Shown in pieces: positions 15,771 to 25,151 of a DNA stretch of 37,887 nt. Each line of letters begins with the position of its first letter. Position 1 is the first letter of the stretch. The position numbers were made by a program, and so were the translations under genes. This stretch comes from an uncultured Eubacteriales bacterium. GTDB lineage: Bacteria > Bacillota > Clostridia > Lachnospirales > Lachnospiraceae. The stretch lies in assembly GCA_900545455.1 (NCBI GenBank), contig UQZF01000005.1, positions 1-37,887 on the forward strand, given 5' to 3'. Under the pieces are notes generated by a model. The model was given only the letters and a program-made list of their open reading frames with translations, did not search any database and was not told the DNA's origin.

Positions 15771-18056
15771 TCAATGTCTGTAATAATTGATGAGGCATCC
15801 GTCGAGTATAATCTGTCTCTCGTCGTCGGTGAGCTCACCTATTCTGAGTGTAAACTCGCAGAGCTTATCCTTTACGACATAGGCCTTAACCTCTGACACC
15901 TTATCCTTGATTGCTGCAGCCGCACCTGGAATAAATATAAAGTCGCCGTTCTTGAACGGAAGCTCGCCCTCATCGATTATGAAAGGAATAAGTCCCCAGT
16001 TGATGAGATTTGAACGGTATCTCTTAGTCGCATACTCGTTGGCAATGTTTGCAAGACCTCCGAGCACTCTCTGACACGATGCAGCCTGCTCACGTGCAGA
16101 ACCGTCGCCCGGCTTAACCGCGAAAATCGTGCTTCCTATCTCTGTCTCGGACACATTGAGCTCAGGATATGTCTCCTTGATAACCTTGAATGCGCGTGCA
16201 ACCTCCGCATTGCTCTCCGTCACATCAGCTCCGCTTCTTCTTACCTCCTCGGCACTTCTCATTTCCTTTGCAAGACCTACATAGGCAGGATCTTTTCTTG
16301 AAAGTGTGAACTCGGCAAGACCGAGAGGATTCGAGCGGTACGATGAGGTCTCACCCGAAGGAATAAGCTCATCCGTAGTTGTAACAGGATCATGAATCTC
16401 CGAAACAACCTTCACAAGAATGTTGTCGGTGAGAGCTACCTGCTCAGGCCAATCCTTGATATTCGGTCCGAACTTAATCTCAACCGAAGGATCTGCAACG
16501 CCCTTGCTGTCAAATACTCTGTTCTCATATATCGTTTTATCAAAATGATATGTAGGATTCGTAAATTCTACATCGACATCTGTTGCCGCCGTAAGGTAAC
16601 CTTTGTTAGCCGCCGTAGCCGCGATGGAACGTGCATCCATGAGTGCCACTGAAGCAATCTGACCGTTCTGGAGCTTAGAGCCCTCGCGGTTAGGGAAGTT
16701 ACGCGTTGAATGACGTATGCTGAACGCATTGTTGGCAGGAGTGTCACCCGCACCGAAGCATGGACCGCAAAACGCTGTCTTTACGATGGCACCCGTTGTC
16801 ATGAGGTCGGCAAGTCTGCCGTTTCTTGCAAGCTCCGCATAGATAGGTGTACTTGCAGGATATACGCTCAGGGTGAACTCGTCGGCACCGATGCTCTTAC
16901 CCTTGAGAATGTCGGCAGCCGCACATATATTTTCAAATCCGCCGCCCGCACAGCCGGCGATGATTCCCTGCTCAACATAGAGCCTTCCGTCTCTTACCTT
17001 ATCCTTTAACGTGTAAGAAACCTTGTTGTCAAGGCTCACAGCCGCACGCTTCTCAACATCGTCGAGAATATCCATGAGGTTAGCATTGAGCTCCTCAATC
17101 GTGTATACATTGCTCGGGTGGAAAGGCATCGCAATCATAGGCTTAATCTTTCCAAGGTCAACGTATACCACGCCGTCATAGTAAGCCACATCGCCCGGAT
17201 TTAACTCGCTGTAGCACTCACCACGACCGTGTACCTCATAAAATTCCTTTATTTTGTCGTCCGTTCTCCATATAGAAGAAAGACAGGTTGTCTCCGTTGT
17301 CATTACATCGATACCGATTCTGAAATCTGCGCTGAGATTAGATACGCCCGGACCGACGAACTCCATGACCTTATTTTTAACGTAGCCGTTGCCGAATACC
17401 GCACCGATTATTGCAAGTGCGACATCCTGTGGACCGACACCCTTCATCGGCTCGCCCGTAAGATATATCGCAACAACTCCCGGCATAGCCACATCGTAGG
17501 TCTTGTTGAGGAGCTGCTTTGCAAGCTCTCCGCCGCCCTCGCCGATTGCCATTGTACCGAGCGCACCATAACGTGTATGCGAATCGGAGCCAAGTATCAT
17601 TGCACCGCACTCAGCCAGCATCTCACGCGCGAACTGGTGGATGACCGCCTGATGAGGAGGTACATACACACCGCCGTACTTTTTTGCACAGCTAAGACCG
17701 AACATATGGTCATCCTCGTTGATGGTACCACCTACAGCGCACAAGCTGTTGTGGCAGTTCGTGAGCACATAAGGCATCGGGAATTTTTCAAGTCCTGACG
17801 CTCTTGCCGTCTGTATAATACCTACAAATGTAATATCATGTGACGTGAGCTTGTCAAACCTTATCTTGAGCTTGTCCATGCTATCGGACTTGTTGTGATT
17901 TTTAAGAATTGAGTACGCCATCGTCTCCTTTTTAGCGTCCTCCCTGGAAACCTCGCGTCCTGTCCTTGCCTTTATAATCTGCGCTGCCTCGGAGCTATCC
18001 TCGACAACCTCGTTTCCGTTTAAAAGCCATGCTCCTGCGGTACCTAACTTAATCAT
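15771..18056 (-). CDS. Aconitase-family hydratase
   Basis: The start is the ATG at 18056 behind AGGAGG, giving MIKLGTAGAWLLNG and 761 residues. The protein belongs to the aconitase/isopropylmalate-isomerase superfamily. Iron-sulfur ligand cysteines are plausible in FCGPCFGAGDTPANN (CxxC), and GSDSHTRYGALGTMAIGEGG matches the family's DSHT substrate motif. The C-terminal swivel domain contains YRSNLINWGLIPF. The likely reaction is citrate to isocitrate, which fits the citrate synthase gene upstream in the same run. Isocitrate dehydrogenase is not in the window. It begins 10 bases after the hydrolase stop. Confidence 0.88.
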   Translation of the reverse strand: MIKLGTAGAWLLNGNEVVEDSSEAAQIIKARTGREVSREDAKKETMAYSILKNHNKSDSMDKLKIRFDKLTSHDITFVGIIQTARASGLEKFPMPYVLTNCHNSLCAVGGTINEDDHMFGLSCAKKYGGVYVPPHQAVIHQFAREMLAECGAMILGSDSHTRYGALGTMAIGEGGGELAKQLLNKTYDVAMPGVVAIYLTGEPMKGVGPQDVALAIIGAVFGNGYVKNKVMEFVGPGVSNLSADFRIGIDVMTTETTCLSSIWRTDDKIKEFYEVHGRGECYSELNPGDVAYYDGVVYVDLGKIKPMIAMPFHPSNVYTIEELNANLMDILDDVEKRAAVSLDNKVSYTLKDKVRDGRLYVEQGIIAGCAGGGFENICAAADILKGKSIGADEFTLSVYPASTPIYAELARNGRLADLMTTGAIVKTAFCGPCFGAGDTPANNAFSIRHSTRNFPNREGSKLQNGQIASVALMDARSIAATAANKGYLTAATDVDVEFTNPTYHFDKTIYENRVFDSKGVADPSVEIKFGPNIKDWPEQVALTDNILVKVVSEIHDPVTTTDELIPSGETSSYRSNPLGLAEFTLSRKDPAYVGLAKEMRSAEEVRRSGADVTESNAEVARAFKVIKETYPELNVSETEIGSTIFAVKPGDGSAREQAASCQRVLGGLANIANEYATKRYRSNLINWGLIPFIIDEGELPFKNGDFIFIPGAAAAIKDKVSEVKAYVVKDKLCEFTLRIGELTDDERQIILDGCLINYYRH

Positions 18057-18066
18057 ACATATCCTC

Positions 18067-19026
18067 CTATATCTCGTCCTCTTCGTCTGCACACTCGGCT
18101 ATCTTCTCCTCAGTCCAGCGGAGTATGTCGTCATACACCTCTTCCTTTCCGAACTCATTGAGAATCTCGTGGCGCATCTGCGGGTATATCTTTACCTGAA
18201 GGTCCTCTATCCCGGCCTGCTTATACTGCTCGTATGTCTTCATGACACCCTCCCCGTACTGCCCAACCGGATCTTCGGCACCTGAGAGAATGTATATCGG
18301 AAGCTCCTTCGGCACCTTCTCTGCGGTTCTGTCGTCGCAGTCCTCACGCACCAATGTAAGAAGAGCCTTAAATCCATCAACCGTGAAAATAAAATCACAA
18401 AGAGGATCATTTTTAAAGTCATCGATTACCTTGTCATCCCTGCACATCCAGTCGCTCTCCGTGCGCGGATTATCTATTCGTGAACAGTACTTGCCAAATC
18501 CGAGCTCCGTAAGGAAATCGCTTCTGTGGCGCTGTCCTTTAAGCTTGCCGACAAGTCCTGCAACGGTAAGTCCTGCCCCCGTCTCGGCAGGAGTCTGAAA
18601 ACCTGTTCCGAGAATGAGACACGCATCCACGTCATCACCGTATATCGAAATGAATCTTCTGGTTATATAACTTCCCATGCTGTGTCCGAGAATAATGTAC
18701 GGGACAACAGGATACAGCTCCTTCATATGTCTCTGAAGCTTGTGCTCATCTCTCACGAGAAGATGTGCTCCATCCTCACCTATATATCCGAAATCCTCAG
18801 GTGAAGCTGCCGTCTTTCCATGTCCAAGATGATCATCGCCCACTACAAGATAACCGTTGTCTGCCATGAAACGTGCGAAATCATCATATCTCTCAACTCT
18901 CTCCGCCATACCATGAACGATATGAAGCACAGCTCTCACGGTTCCATCCTCAGGAGCCCACTCAACTGTGTGGACACGATTCACACCGTCGCTTGACTTA
19001 AAGTAAAACTCGCGCTTTTTAGCCAT
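18067..19026 (-). CDS. Alpha/beta hydrolase, lysophospholipase/monoacylglycerol lipase-like
   Basis: This 319-residue soluble protein shows an HG oxyanion region, HIVHGMAERVERYDDFA, a nucleophile elbow, GHSMGS, and candidate acid and base residues in GAEDPVG and MRHEILNE. These are in the order of the serine hydrolase_4 (monoglyceride lipase/lysophospholipase) group. The substrate is unknown. The start at 19026 has AGAGG upstream. It sits 17 bases after the sugar kinase and 10 bases before the aconitase gene, an unexpected place for a lipase inside a citrate operon. Confidence 0.85.
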   Translation of the reverse strand: MAKKREFYFKSSDGVNRVHTVEWAPEDGTVRAVLHIVHGMAERVERYDDFARFMADNGYLVVGDDHLGHGKTAASPEDFGYIGEDGAHLLVRDEHKLQRHMKELYPVVPYIILGHSMGSYITRRFISIYGDDVDACLILGTGFQTPAETGAGLTVAGLVGKLKGQRHRSDFLTELGFGKYCSRIDNPRTESDWMCRDDKVIDDFKNDPLCDFIFTVDGFKALLTLVREDCDDRTAEKVPKELPIYILSGAEDPVGQYGEGVMKTYEQYKQAGIEDLQVKIYPQMRHEILNEFGKEEVYDDILRWTEEKIAECADEEDEI

Positions 19027-19043
19027 ATTAATCCTCTTTTCTG

Positions 19044-20090
19044 TTATCTCTTAATCTCATACTCCTGTCTCATCAAATTATAGATAGACTTCTTGTCATC
19101 AATGATGTTGAAATCACCGTGAATTGTATGCTTGATAACCGAAGTAGCGACCGCAAAGTCAACAATATCCTTCGGCTCCATTTTCTCCATGAGCGCATAT
19201 ATAAGTCCGCTCGCAAAAGCATCTCCGCCGCCTACACGGTCAAGAATGTTAAACCTGAAAGTCTTGCTCTCATAAGTCTCACCGTCATACCACATATAAG
19301 CCTTGAGCGAGTTCTCGCTTCCTGTATGAACATAGCGCACATGACGCGCGATAGCCATGAAATCATACTTCTCATGAAGTGCCTTGAATATCTTGTCCTG
19401 CTCCTTGAATGAAGGCTGCATGCTCATACCGTCCTTCATATCCTTTCCGTCAGGTCCGATGAGATTGAGCGGCTCAATTCCGATAAGCACGTCCACATAA
19501 GGAAGATAGCTTGTTATGCAGTCTCTTGCCTCCTGCCATCCCCAGAGGGCACTTCTGTAATTTCCATCGAAGCTGACAATCATATCCAGCTCCTTGGCTG
19601 CTTTTAACGCCATCATAATCATGTCACGGCAGTTCTGTGAAAGTGCCGGTGTGATGCCACTGAGATGAAGCCAGTCGAAACCACTGAGCAGTTCCTTAAA
19701 ATCTATCTGTGAATAGTCATATGTCGCAAATGATGAATTAGCTCTGTCATAAATTACCTTTGATGAACGAACCGCATAGCCCTCCTCAAGATAATATATA
19801 CCAAGACGGTCACCGGCATAGATTGCCTTGGACATATGTACATCGTTGGAGCGAAGGAAACGAATTGCCGACTTACCTACCGAATTGCCCGGAACAACGG
19901 TGAAAAGCGTGCTGTCTACGCCCATGTTGGCAAGACCTGCTGCCACATTTGCCTCGGCGCCGCCATAGTTGATGGTGTAGGAATTGGCCATTCTGATTTT
20001 TTCAAAGTTAGGAGGCGAAAGACGAAGCAGTACCTCTCCTATTGTTATAAACTTAATGTCCTTTATATCCTTTAAAATCTTCTTTGCCAT
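19044..20090 (-). CDS. kdgK: PfkB-family sugar kinase, 2-dehydro-3-deoxygluconokinase-like
   Basis: The ATG at 20090 (behind AGAGGT) is preferred; an upstream in-frame start at 20129 would overlap citrate synthase. The product has 348 residues. PfkB signatures are present: YGGAEANVAAGLANMG near the N-terminus and DRVGGGDAFASGLIYAL with the catalytic aspartate near the C-terminus. The N-terminal IGEVLLRLSPP resembles KDG kinases, which phosphorylate 2-keto-3-deoxygluconate. Other ribokinase-family substrates cannot be excluded. It follows citrate synthase by 29 bases. Confidence 0.78.
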   Translation of the reverse strand: MAKKILKDIKDIKFITIGEVLLRLSPPNFEKIRMANSYTINYGGAEANVAAGLANMGVDSTLFTVVPGNSVGKSAIRFLRSNDVHMSKAIYAGDRLGIYYLEEGYAVRSSKVIYDRANSSFATYDYSQIDFKELLSGFDWLHLSGITPALSQNCRDMIMMALKAAKELDMIVSFDGNYRSALWGWQEARDCITSYLPYVDVLIGIEPLNLIGPDGKDMKDGMSMQPSFKEQDKIFKALHEKYDFMAIARHVRYVHTGSENSLKAYMWYDGETYESKTFRFNILDRVGGGDAFASGLIYALMEKMEPKDIVDFAVATSVIKHTIHGDFNIIDDKKSIYNLMRQEYEIKR

Positions 20091-20119
20091 GAGATTACCT
20101 CTTCTTTCTTTGTTCAAAT

Positions 20120-21520
20120 CTATTTCCAATTGTCATTGACATCCCCAAGACGATGGTCGATGTCATAATACGGCTTGTGCCATCCGACATACTTATAAGC
20201 CGGGCGAATAATCTTACCCTTATTTACAAGTTCCTCAAGACGATGTGCACTCCATCCCGAGATACGGGAGATAGCAAATATAGGGGTGAAAAGCTCCTCC
20301 GGTATTCCAAGCATAGTATAGACAAAACCACTGTAAAAATCCACATTCGCACATATCGGCTTGAACAATCTTCTTCTCTCGGCGATTATTCTTCCCGCAA
20401 TTCTCTCTATACGGTCAAGAAGCTCGAACTCCTTGGTAAGTCCCTTCTCCTCTGACAGACTCTTAGCATATCTCTTTAAAATAACCTCTCTCGGATCTGA
20501 CAAGGTATATACGGCATGTCCCATACCATAGATAAGACCTGCCTTATCGAATGCCTGCTTATCAAGAATCTTGGTAAGATACTCCTCTATCTCAGCCTCA
20601 TCCTCCCAGTCCTTCACATTCTCCTTAATGTTCTCAATCATATGGGTTACCTTAAGGTTGGCACCACCATGCTTAGGTCCCTTGAGAGATGCGATTGATG
20701 CAGCTATCGCTGAGTAAGTGTCCGTTCCCGAAGACGTTACGACATGCGTTGTGAAGGTCGAGTTGTTACCACCGCCGTGCTCTGCGTGGAGAACCAGCGC
20801 AACATCAAGCACTCTCGCCTCAAGCTCCGTATATTTGCCGTCAGGTCTTAACATTCTTAAAATGTTCTCAGCCGTAGAGCAGTTCTTGTCAGGATTGCGG
20901 ATTAAAAGAACGTCATCCATTTTAAAATGACGGTATGAATGATATGCGTACACGGAAATAATAGGCATCTTGCCGATAAGCTGCAGAGACTGGCGCAGCA
21001 CGTTCGCAGGAGAGATGTCCTCCGGATTGTCATCGTAAGAATAGAGAGTAACAATGCTCTTCAAAAGGGCGTTCATTATGTTGGCACTCGGTGCCTTCAT
21101 GATAACATCGCGCACGAAATGACCTGAGAGTTCCTGAAGTTCAGACAGAATTCCGATAAATCTCTCAAGCTGTTCCTTAGTCGGCAGCTCACCGAATAAA
21201 AGCAGATAAGTGGTCTCCTCAAATGCATATCTTCTGCCGCCCAGACCATCAACCAAATCCGCCACATTATATCCCTGATAATACAATTCACCGTCAATCG
21301 GTGTCTTAACACCATCTATCGACTTATAGGAAACGACATCGGAAATCTCGGTAAGACCAGTAAGCACACCCTTACCGTTGGCATCTCGAAGTCCTCTCTT
21401 TACATCATATTCCTCGTACAGATCAAGATTGATTGCACCGGAGGTCATACAATATTTTACCAGCTCTTCAAATTCTGCATTATGCTTCTCATCAAGAGCC
21501 ATCATTTCATGATTATTCAT
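20120..21520 (-). CDS. gltA: Citrate synthase
   Basis: The start is the ATG at 21520 (MNNHEMMALDEKHN) behind AAGGGGG, giving 466 residues. An upstream in-frame extension is unlikely because it would run through the promoter-like AT-rich region. Active-site motifs are HAEHGGGNNSTFT, GMGHAVYTLSDPR (catalytic His) and RISGWSAHRLEE. The enzyme condenses oxaloacetate and acetyl-CoA to citrate. It heads a run of closely spaced genes including aconitase, suggesting supply of 2-oxoglutarate for glutamate through a partial TCA branch. Confidence 0.93.
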   Translation of the reverse strand: MNNHEMMALDEKHNAEFEELVKYCMTSGAINLDLYEEYDVKRGLRDANGKGVLTGLTEISDVVSYKSIDGVKTPIDGELYYQGYNVADLVDGLGGRRYAFEETTYLLLFGELPTKEQLERFIGILSELQELSGHFVRDVIMKAPSANIMNALLKSIVTLYSYDDNPEDISPANVLRQSLQLIGKMPIISVYAYHSYRHFKMDDVLLIRNPDKNCSTAENILRMLRPDGKYTELEARVLDVALVLHAEHGGGNNSTFTTHVVTSSGTDTYSAIAASIASLKGPKHGGANLKVTHMIENIKENVKDWEDEAEIEEYLTKILDKQAFDKAGLIYGMGHAVYTLSDPREVILKRYAKSLSEEKGLTKEFELLDRIERIAGRIIAERRRLFKPICANVDFYSGFVYTMLGIPEELFTPIFAISRISGWSAHRLEELVNKGKIIRPAYKYVGWHKPYYDIDHRLGDVNDNWK

Positions 21521-21598
21521 GGTATTGCCCCCTTTTGAACTTAATACTTTTAAGATTACAACAATTTTCTTAAAAAAGCAATCCTTACTTGTTATTGC

Positions 21599-21627
21599 TT
21601 GAATCATTCTCTCTAATTTGATATAAT
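21599..21627 (+). promoter_or_regulatory. Sigma-A promoter of manC
   Basis: -35 TTGAAT (21599-21604), 17-base spacer, perfect -10 TATAAT (21622-21627). The predicted transcript has a leader of about 88 bases before the ATG at 21722. Confidence 0.78.
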
Positions 21628-21721
21628 GAGACATCTTATATTTTAATAAGGATATATACTAAGAATATCACATTTCTGTTCTTGTATAAAATACATTTTT
21701 TTGAAAGGATTTTGTATAATT

Positions 21722-23023
21722 ATGAATATCATTTTATTATCAGGCGGTTCAGGTCAGCGCCTCTGGCCGCTCTCAAACACGGTGCGCTCCAAGCAGTTCA
21801 TCCCTCTCCTCTCCAATGATAAAGGCGAGCATGAGTCCATGGTTCAGAGAGTGTACCGTCAGATAACGACCGTCGACAGCTCGGCGAATGTCGTTATCGC
21901 AACCGGCAAGCGCCAGGTCGGAACCATCAAGCACCAGCTCGGCAGCAAGGTATCAATCTGTATCGAGCCATGCAGAAGGGACACCTTCCCGGCGATAGCT
22001 CTTGCAAGTGCATTCCTCGCAAGCGTGAAGAATGTCGACCCGGACGAGCCTGTTGTAGTATGCCCTGTTGACCCGTATGTAAACCTTGACTATTTTGAGG
22101 CGGTAAAGAAGCTCTCCGAGCTTGCCTCAGACGGACAGTCGAACCTGTCGCTCCTCGGAATCGCTCCTACGTTCCCAAGTTCAAGCTACGGCTACATCAT
22201 GCCTGAGAGCAAGGATACCGTAAGCCGCGTTAACCGCTTCATCGAGAAGCCTAATGAAGCCGCAGCCGCAGAGTACATTGAACAGGGTGCCCTCTGGAAC
22301 GGCGGAGTGTTCGCATACAGGCTCTCCTACCTTCTCGACATCTCAAGAAAGATGCTCGGAAGCGCGGACTACCAGACACTCTATGACAATTACGAAAACC
22401 TCACGAAGATAAGCTTTGACTACGCGGTTGTTGAGAAAGAGAATAACATAAGATGCTTAAGATTCGCCGGCGAGTGGAGAGATGTCGGCTCATGGGATGC
22501 CTTTACTGATGTCATGGACAGCGAGGCTATAGGAAATGTACAGATGGCTGACTGTAAGAACACAAACGTCATCAACCAGCTCGACATGCCTGTAATCTGT
22601 GTCGGACTCAACGACATAGTTGTTTCGGTAGGCTGCGACGGAGTTCTCGTCTCCGACAAGACAAAGAGCAGCACAATCAAGCCTTATGTCGATAAACTTG
22701 ATCCGATGGCAAGATTTGAAGAGAAGGCATGGGGAAGCTTTACAATACTTGATATACAGCCCGAATCACTCACAATCAAGATTATCCTCCGTCCGGGCAA
22801 CGAGCTCAAATACCACAGCCACGAGCATCGCGATGAGGTATGGACGGTTCTCTCCGGAACAGGCTACACGATTGTTGATGACGTTAGACGCGAAGTGAAA
22901 GCAGGAGATGTAATAACACTTCCTGTCGGCAGCCGCCATACAATCCATGCCACAACGGAACTTCAGGTAATAGAAGTCCAGACAGGTGCCATACTTGATG
23001 CGGACGACAAGATAAGATATTAA
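21722..23023 (+). CDS. manC: Mannose-1-phosphate guanylyltransferase with C-terminal cupin
   Basis: The start is the ATG at 21722 (MNIILLSGGSGQRLWPLS), with GAAAGGAT 11 bases upstream. The product has 433 residues. The N-terminal nucleotidyltransferase domain shows GGSGQRLWPLS and RFIEKPNEA. The C-terminal cupin (about 340-425) carries PGNELKYHSHEHRDEVWTVL and GSRHTIHA, the PMI-type II metal-binding region. The enzyme makes GDP-mannose from mannose-1-phosphate and GTP. The cupin suggests an additional mannose-6-phosphate isomerase activity, overlapping with manA. The next gene, 43 bases downstream, is a GT2 glycosyltransferase. Confidence 0.92.
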   Translation: MNIILLSGGSGQRLWPLSNTVRSKQFIPLLSNDKGEHESMVQRVYRQITTVDSSANVVIATGKRQVGTIKHQLGSKVSICIEPCRRDTFPAIALASAFLASVKNVDPDEPVVVCPVDPYVNLDYFEAVKKLSELASDGQSNLSLLGIAPTFPSSSYGYIMPESKDTVSRVNRFIEKPNEAAAAEYIEQGALWNGGVFAYRLSYLLDISRKMLGSADYQTLYDNYENLTKISFDYAVVEKENNIRCLRFAGEWRDVGSWDAFTDVMDSEAIGNVQMADCKNTNVINQLDMPVICVGLNDIVVSVGCDGVLVSDKTKSSTIKPYVDKLDPMARFEEKAWGSFTILDIQPESLTIKIILRPGNELKYHSHEHRDEVWTVLSGTGYTIVDDVRREVKAGDVITLPVGSRHTIHATTELQVIEVQTGAILDADDKIRY

Positions 23024-23066
23024 TTATCGCGCGTCAAAAGGCATATTTTGAAAGGAAATCACAAAA

Positions 23067-24059
23067 ATGCTCCCAATATTATATATTGTTATTCCGTGTT
23101 ACAACGAGGAGGATGTGCTCCCGATTACATCGACAATGTTTCTCGAGAAGCTGAACAGTCTGATTGACCGCAGACTCATAGACGACAAAAGCCGCGTAAT
23201 GTTCGTCAACGACGGCTCTTCCGACAAGACATGGGAGATAATGAATAATCTGTGCGACAGCGACGAGCACTTCTGCTCGCTCTGCCTGTCCCGCAACTTC
23301 GGACATCAGTACGCCCTTCTCTCCGGTCTCATGGAAGCAAAGGAATATGCGGACATCACAATAAGCATCGACTGCGACGGTCAGGACGACATCAATGCCA
23401 TGGATGACATGGTTGCCGCCTACAACAATGGTGCAGACATTGTCTACGGAGTGCGCTCCGACCGACACACCGACAGCTTTTTCAAGCGCAGCAGTGCCCT
23501 CTTTTTCTACAAGCTCATGAACAAGATGGGCTGCAACACCGTGTACAACCACGCAGATTACCGCCTCCTCGACCGACGTTTTTTGAATGAGCTCGAAAAG
23601 TACGAGGAAGCCAATCTGTTCCTCCGCGGAATAATCCCGATGGTCGGCTTCAACAGCACTTGCGTTTACTACGAACGCCACGAGCGTTTGGCAGGCAAGA
23701 GCCACTACCCGCTCATGAAAATGATTAACTTCGCGATTGACGGCATAACAAGCTTGAGCGTCCGTCCAATCCGAATTATTACCGCGTTCGGCTTTATCGT
23801 ATCTCTGTTCGGCTTCATCGGCGTTATCTGGGCTGTTATCATGTTTCTTCTAAAGAGCACGGTTGCAGGCTGGTCAAGCATGATATGTATTATCTGCTTC
23901 CTCGGCGGAATCCAGCTTCTAAGCCTCGGAGTCATCGGAGAATACATCGGCAAGATATATCTCGAAACAAAAAAACGTCCTCGATTCATCATCAAGGACA
24001 GAAAAGGCTTACCTTCCGCCAAGCAGCCATCTTCCGATGACCGGGATACGGCGGATTAA
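23067..24059 (+). CDS. GT2 polyprenyl-phosphate glycosyltransferase (GtrB/DPM1-like)
   Basis: The protein has 330 residues. The N-terminal GT-A domain has PCYNEEDVLP, VNDGSSDKTWE, LSRNFGHQYALLSG and the DCDGQDD metal-binding motif. Two transmembrane segments follow at about 233-255 and 265-295. This is the layout of enzymes that load a sugar (glucose, mannose or other) onto undecaprenyl phosphate at the cytoplasmic face. Placement after manC makes GDP-mannose a plausible donor, but the sugar cannot be read from sequence. The 3' end overlaps the convergent acyltransferase gene by 51 bases. Confidence 0.88.
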   Translation: MLPILYIVIPCYNEEDVLPITSTMFLEKLNSLIDRRLIDDKSRVMFVNDGSSDKTWEIMNNLCDSDEHFCSLCLSRNFGHQYALLSGLMEAKEYADITISIDCDGQDDINAMDDMVAAYNNGADIVYGVRSDRHTDSFFKRSSALFFYKLMNKMGCNTVYNHADYRLLDRRFLNELEKYEEANLFLRGIIPMVGFNSTCVYYERHERLAGKSHYPLMKMINFAIDGITSLSVRPIRIITAFGFIVSLFGFIGVIWAVIMFLLKSTVAGWSSMICIICFLGGIQLLSLGVIGEYIGKIYLETKKRPRFIIKDRKGLPSAKQPSSDDRDTAD

Positions 24060-25076
24060 CCATATAACGGCGAGAGACACAATCATAACCGCCGCTGTCT
24101 GAATTGCAGTCATAACATAATCAATACCATAAAGCCCCCATGCGAGGGGCTTTATTATATATGTAAAAATAAGCGTCGACACAAGGTAAATCCCCAGCGT
24201 GTTTTTCCCCACATCGCCAAAAAATCCGGCAAGTTTTCCACAAATCACACCAAAAATATTCACATGCTTTGCAATATACGCCAAAACTGCCGCAAAAAGT
24301 ATCACCACGCAGCTTCCGACAATTCCAACCACAAATCTGAACACATCAATTCCGAACTGACGGAGCATGTCCTTGCCAATCAGTGAAAATCCCGTCGTGT
24401 AGATATAGCAGTCCCGCCCATACAGTCTGAACATTCCCAAATATATTGCGCCCATCGCCAAAAATGCAGCCGAAAGCTTCACGATATTGGCATTTGTCAC
24501 TCTTTTTCCGCTCTTTGCCCACATATACCCCACCACAAAATAGCCGTACATGAACTTGTAAAGCTGCAGCCTGTTGAGGTCGGGTGTAAAAAGCATGATT
24601 ACGGCAATTACTATGTAAACCAAAACATTGTCACGACAAAACCTGTTAACTGCCAAAACAATAAGCGAACAGTAAAACACCGCCCACAGGAACCAAAAAT
24701 TGCCTATACAGGTTGTAAAGTATGCCCTGACGATGAGAAACAAGCTTCTCTCATCACCGCTCACAATCCTTATTATATATGGAATTATGCTCCAAAGCAT
24801 GATAGGCACAAGAAGTGAAGTGAACCTGCTCACAAGATTTTCCCTAAAACTGTGTCTCTGCAATGAGAATCTGAAAAGATACCCACTTATCAGCATAAAA
24901 AGCGGCATGTGGAAGCTATATATAACCTTAAACAATGTATTGTCAAAGAAATCACTGTATATATAACAATGCATTCCCGAACCGAACTGCATGGCATGTC
25001 CTACCAGAACAAGCGTAATGGCGACCGCCTTCAATACATCCAGAAAAACACTCCTCGTGTGTGGTGGCTTCATCAT
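24009..25076 (-). CDS. Acyltransferase-3 family membrane protein
   Basis: The preferred start is the ATG at 25076 (MMKPPHTRSVFLDVLKAVAI) with GGAG 6 bases upstream; an ATG at 25091 is also in frame. The product has 355 residues and about ten transmembrane segments. The conserved first-helix region FLDVLKAVAITLVLVGHAM has the catalytic-type histidine, and SFHMPLFMLISGYLF follows. The family O-acetylates or succinylates extracellular polysaccharide, peptidoglycan or antibiotics. Here a cell-surface glycan made with the neighbouring GT2 and sugar-nucleotide genes is a plausible target. Its 3' part contains the plus-strand terminator of the GT2 gene. Confidence 0.85.
   Translation of the reverse strand: MMKPPHTRSVFLDVLKAVAITLVLVGHAMQFGSGMHCYIYSDFFDNTLFKVIYSFHMPLFMLISGYLFRFSLQRHSFRENLVSRFTSLLVPIMLWSIIPYIIRIVSGDERSLFLIVRAYFTTCIGNFWFLWAVFYCSLIVLAVNRFCRDNVLVYIVIAVIMLFTPDLNRLQLYKFMYGYFVVGYMWAKSGKRVTNANIVKLSAAFLAMGAIYLGMFRLYGRDCYIYTTGFSLIGKDMLRQFGIDVFRFVVGIVGSCVVILFAAVLAYIAKHVNIFGVICGKLAGFFGDVGKNTLGIYLVSTLIFTYIIKPLAWGLYGIDYVMTAIQTAAVMIVSLAVIWLIRRIPVIGRWLLGGR
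24131..24160 (+). terminator. Rho-independent terminator of manC-GT2, embedded in acyltransferase gene
   Basis: AAAGCCCC (24131-24138), a 7-base loop, GGGGCTTT (24146-24153), then ATTATATAT. The 8-base stem is perfect. It lies 72 bases beyond the GT2 stop and inside the 3' coding region of the opposite gene, where it encodes KPLAWGLY. Confidence 0.72.
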
Positions 25077-25117
25077 ATAAACTCCGTACATTAAATAATG
25101 ACATTTTATCTAATGTA

Positions 25118-25145
25118 ATAATACATGCTTTGCACCAAAAATCAA
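25118..25145 (-). promoter_or_regulatory. Possible promoter of the acyltransferase gene
   Basis: Minus strand: -35 TTGATT (25140-25145), 16-base spacer, -10 TATTAT (25118-25123). It is located between the HEPN-like gene end and the acyltransferase start. Confidence 0.45.
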
Positions 25146-25151
25146 GTAAAA

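Noticed and set aside
17229..17798. 189-residue open frame opposite the aconitase gene
   Set aside because: Antisense to conserved aconitase motifs, with no own domain; a shadow frame.
23079..23705. 208-residue open frame opposite the GT2 gene
   Set aside because: It is antisense to clear GT-A motifs, has no recognisable domain and no ribosome binding site context; a shadow frame.
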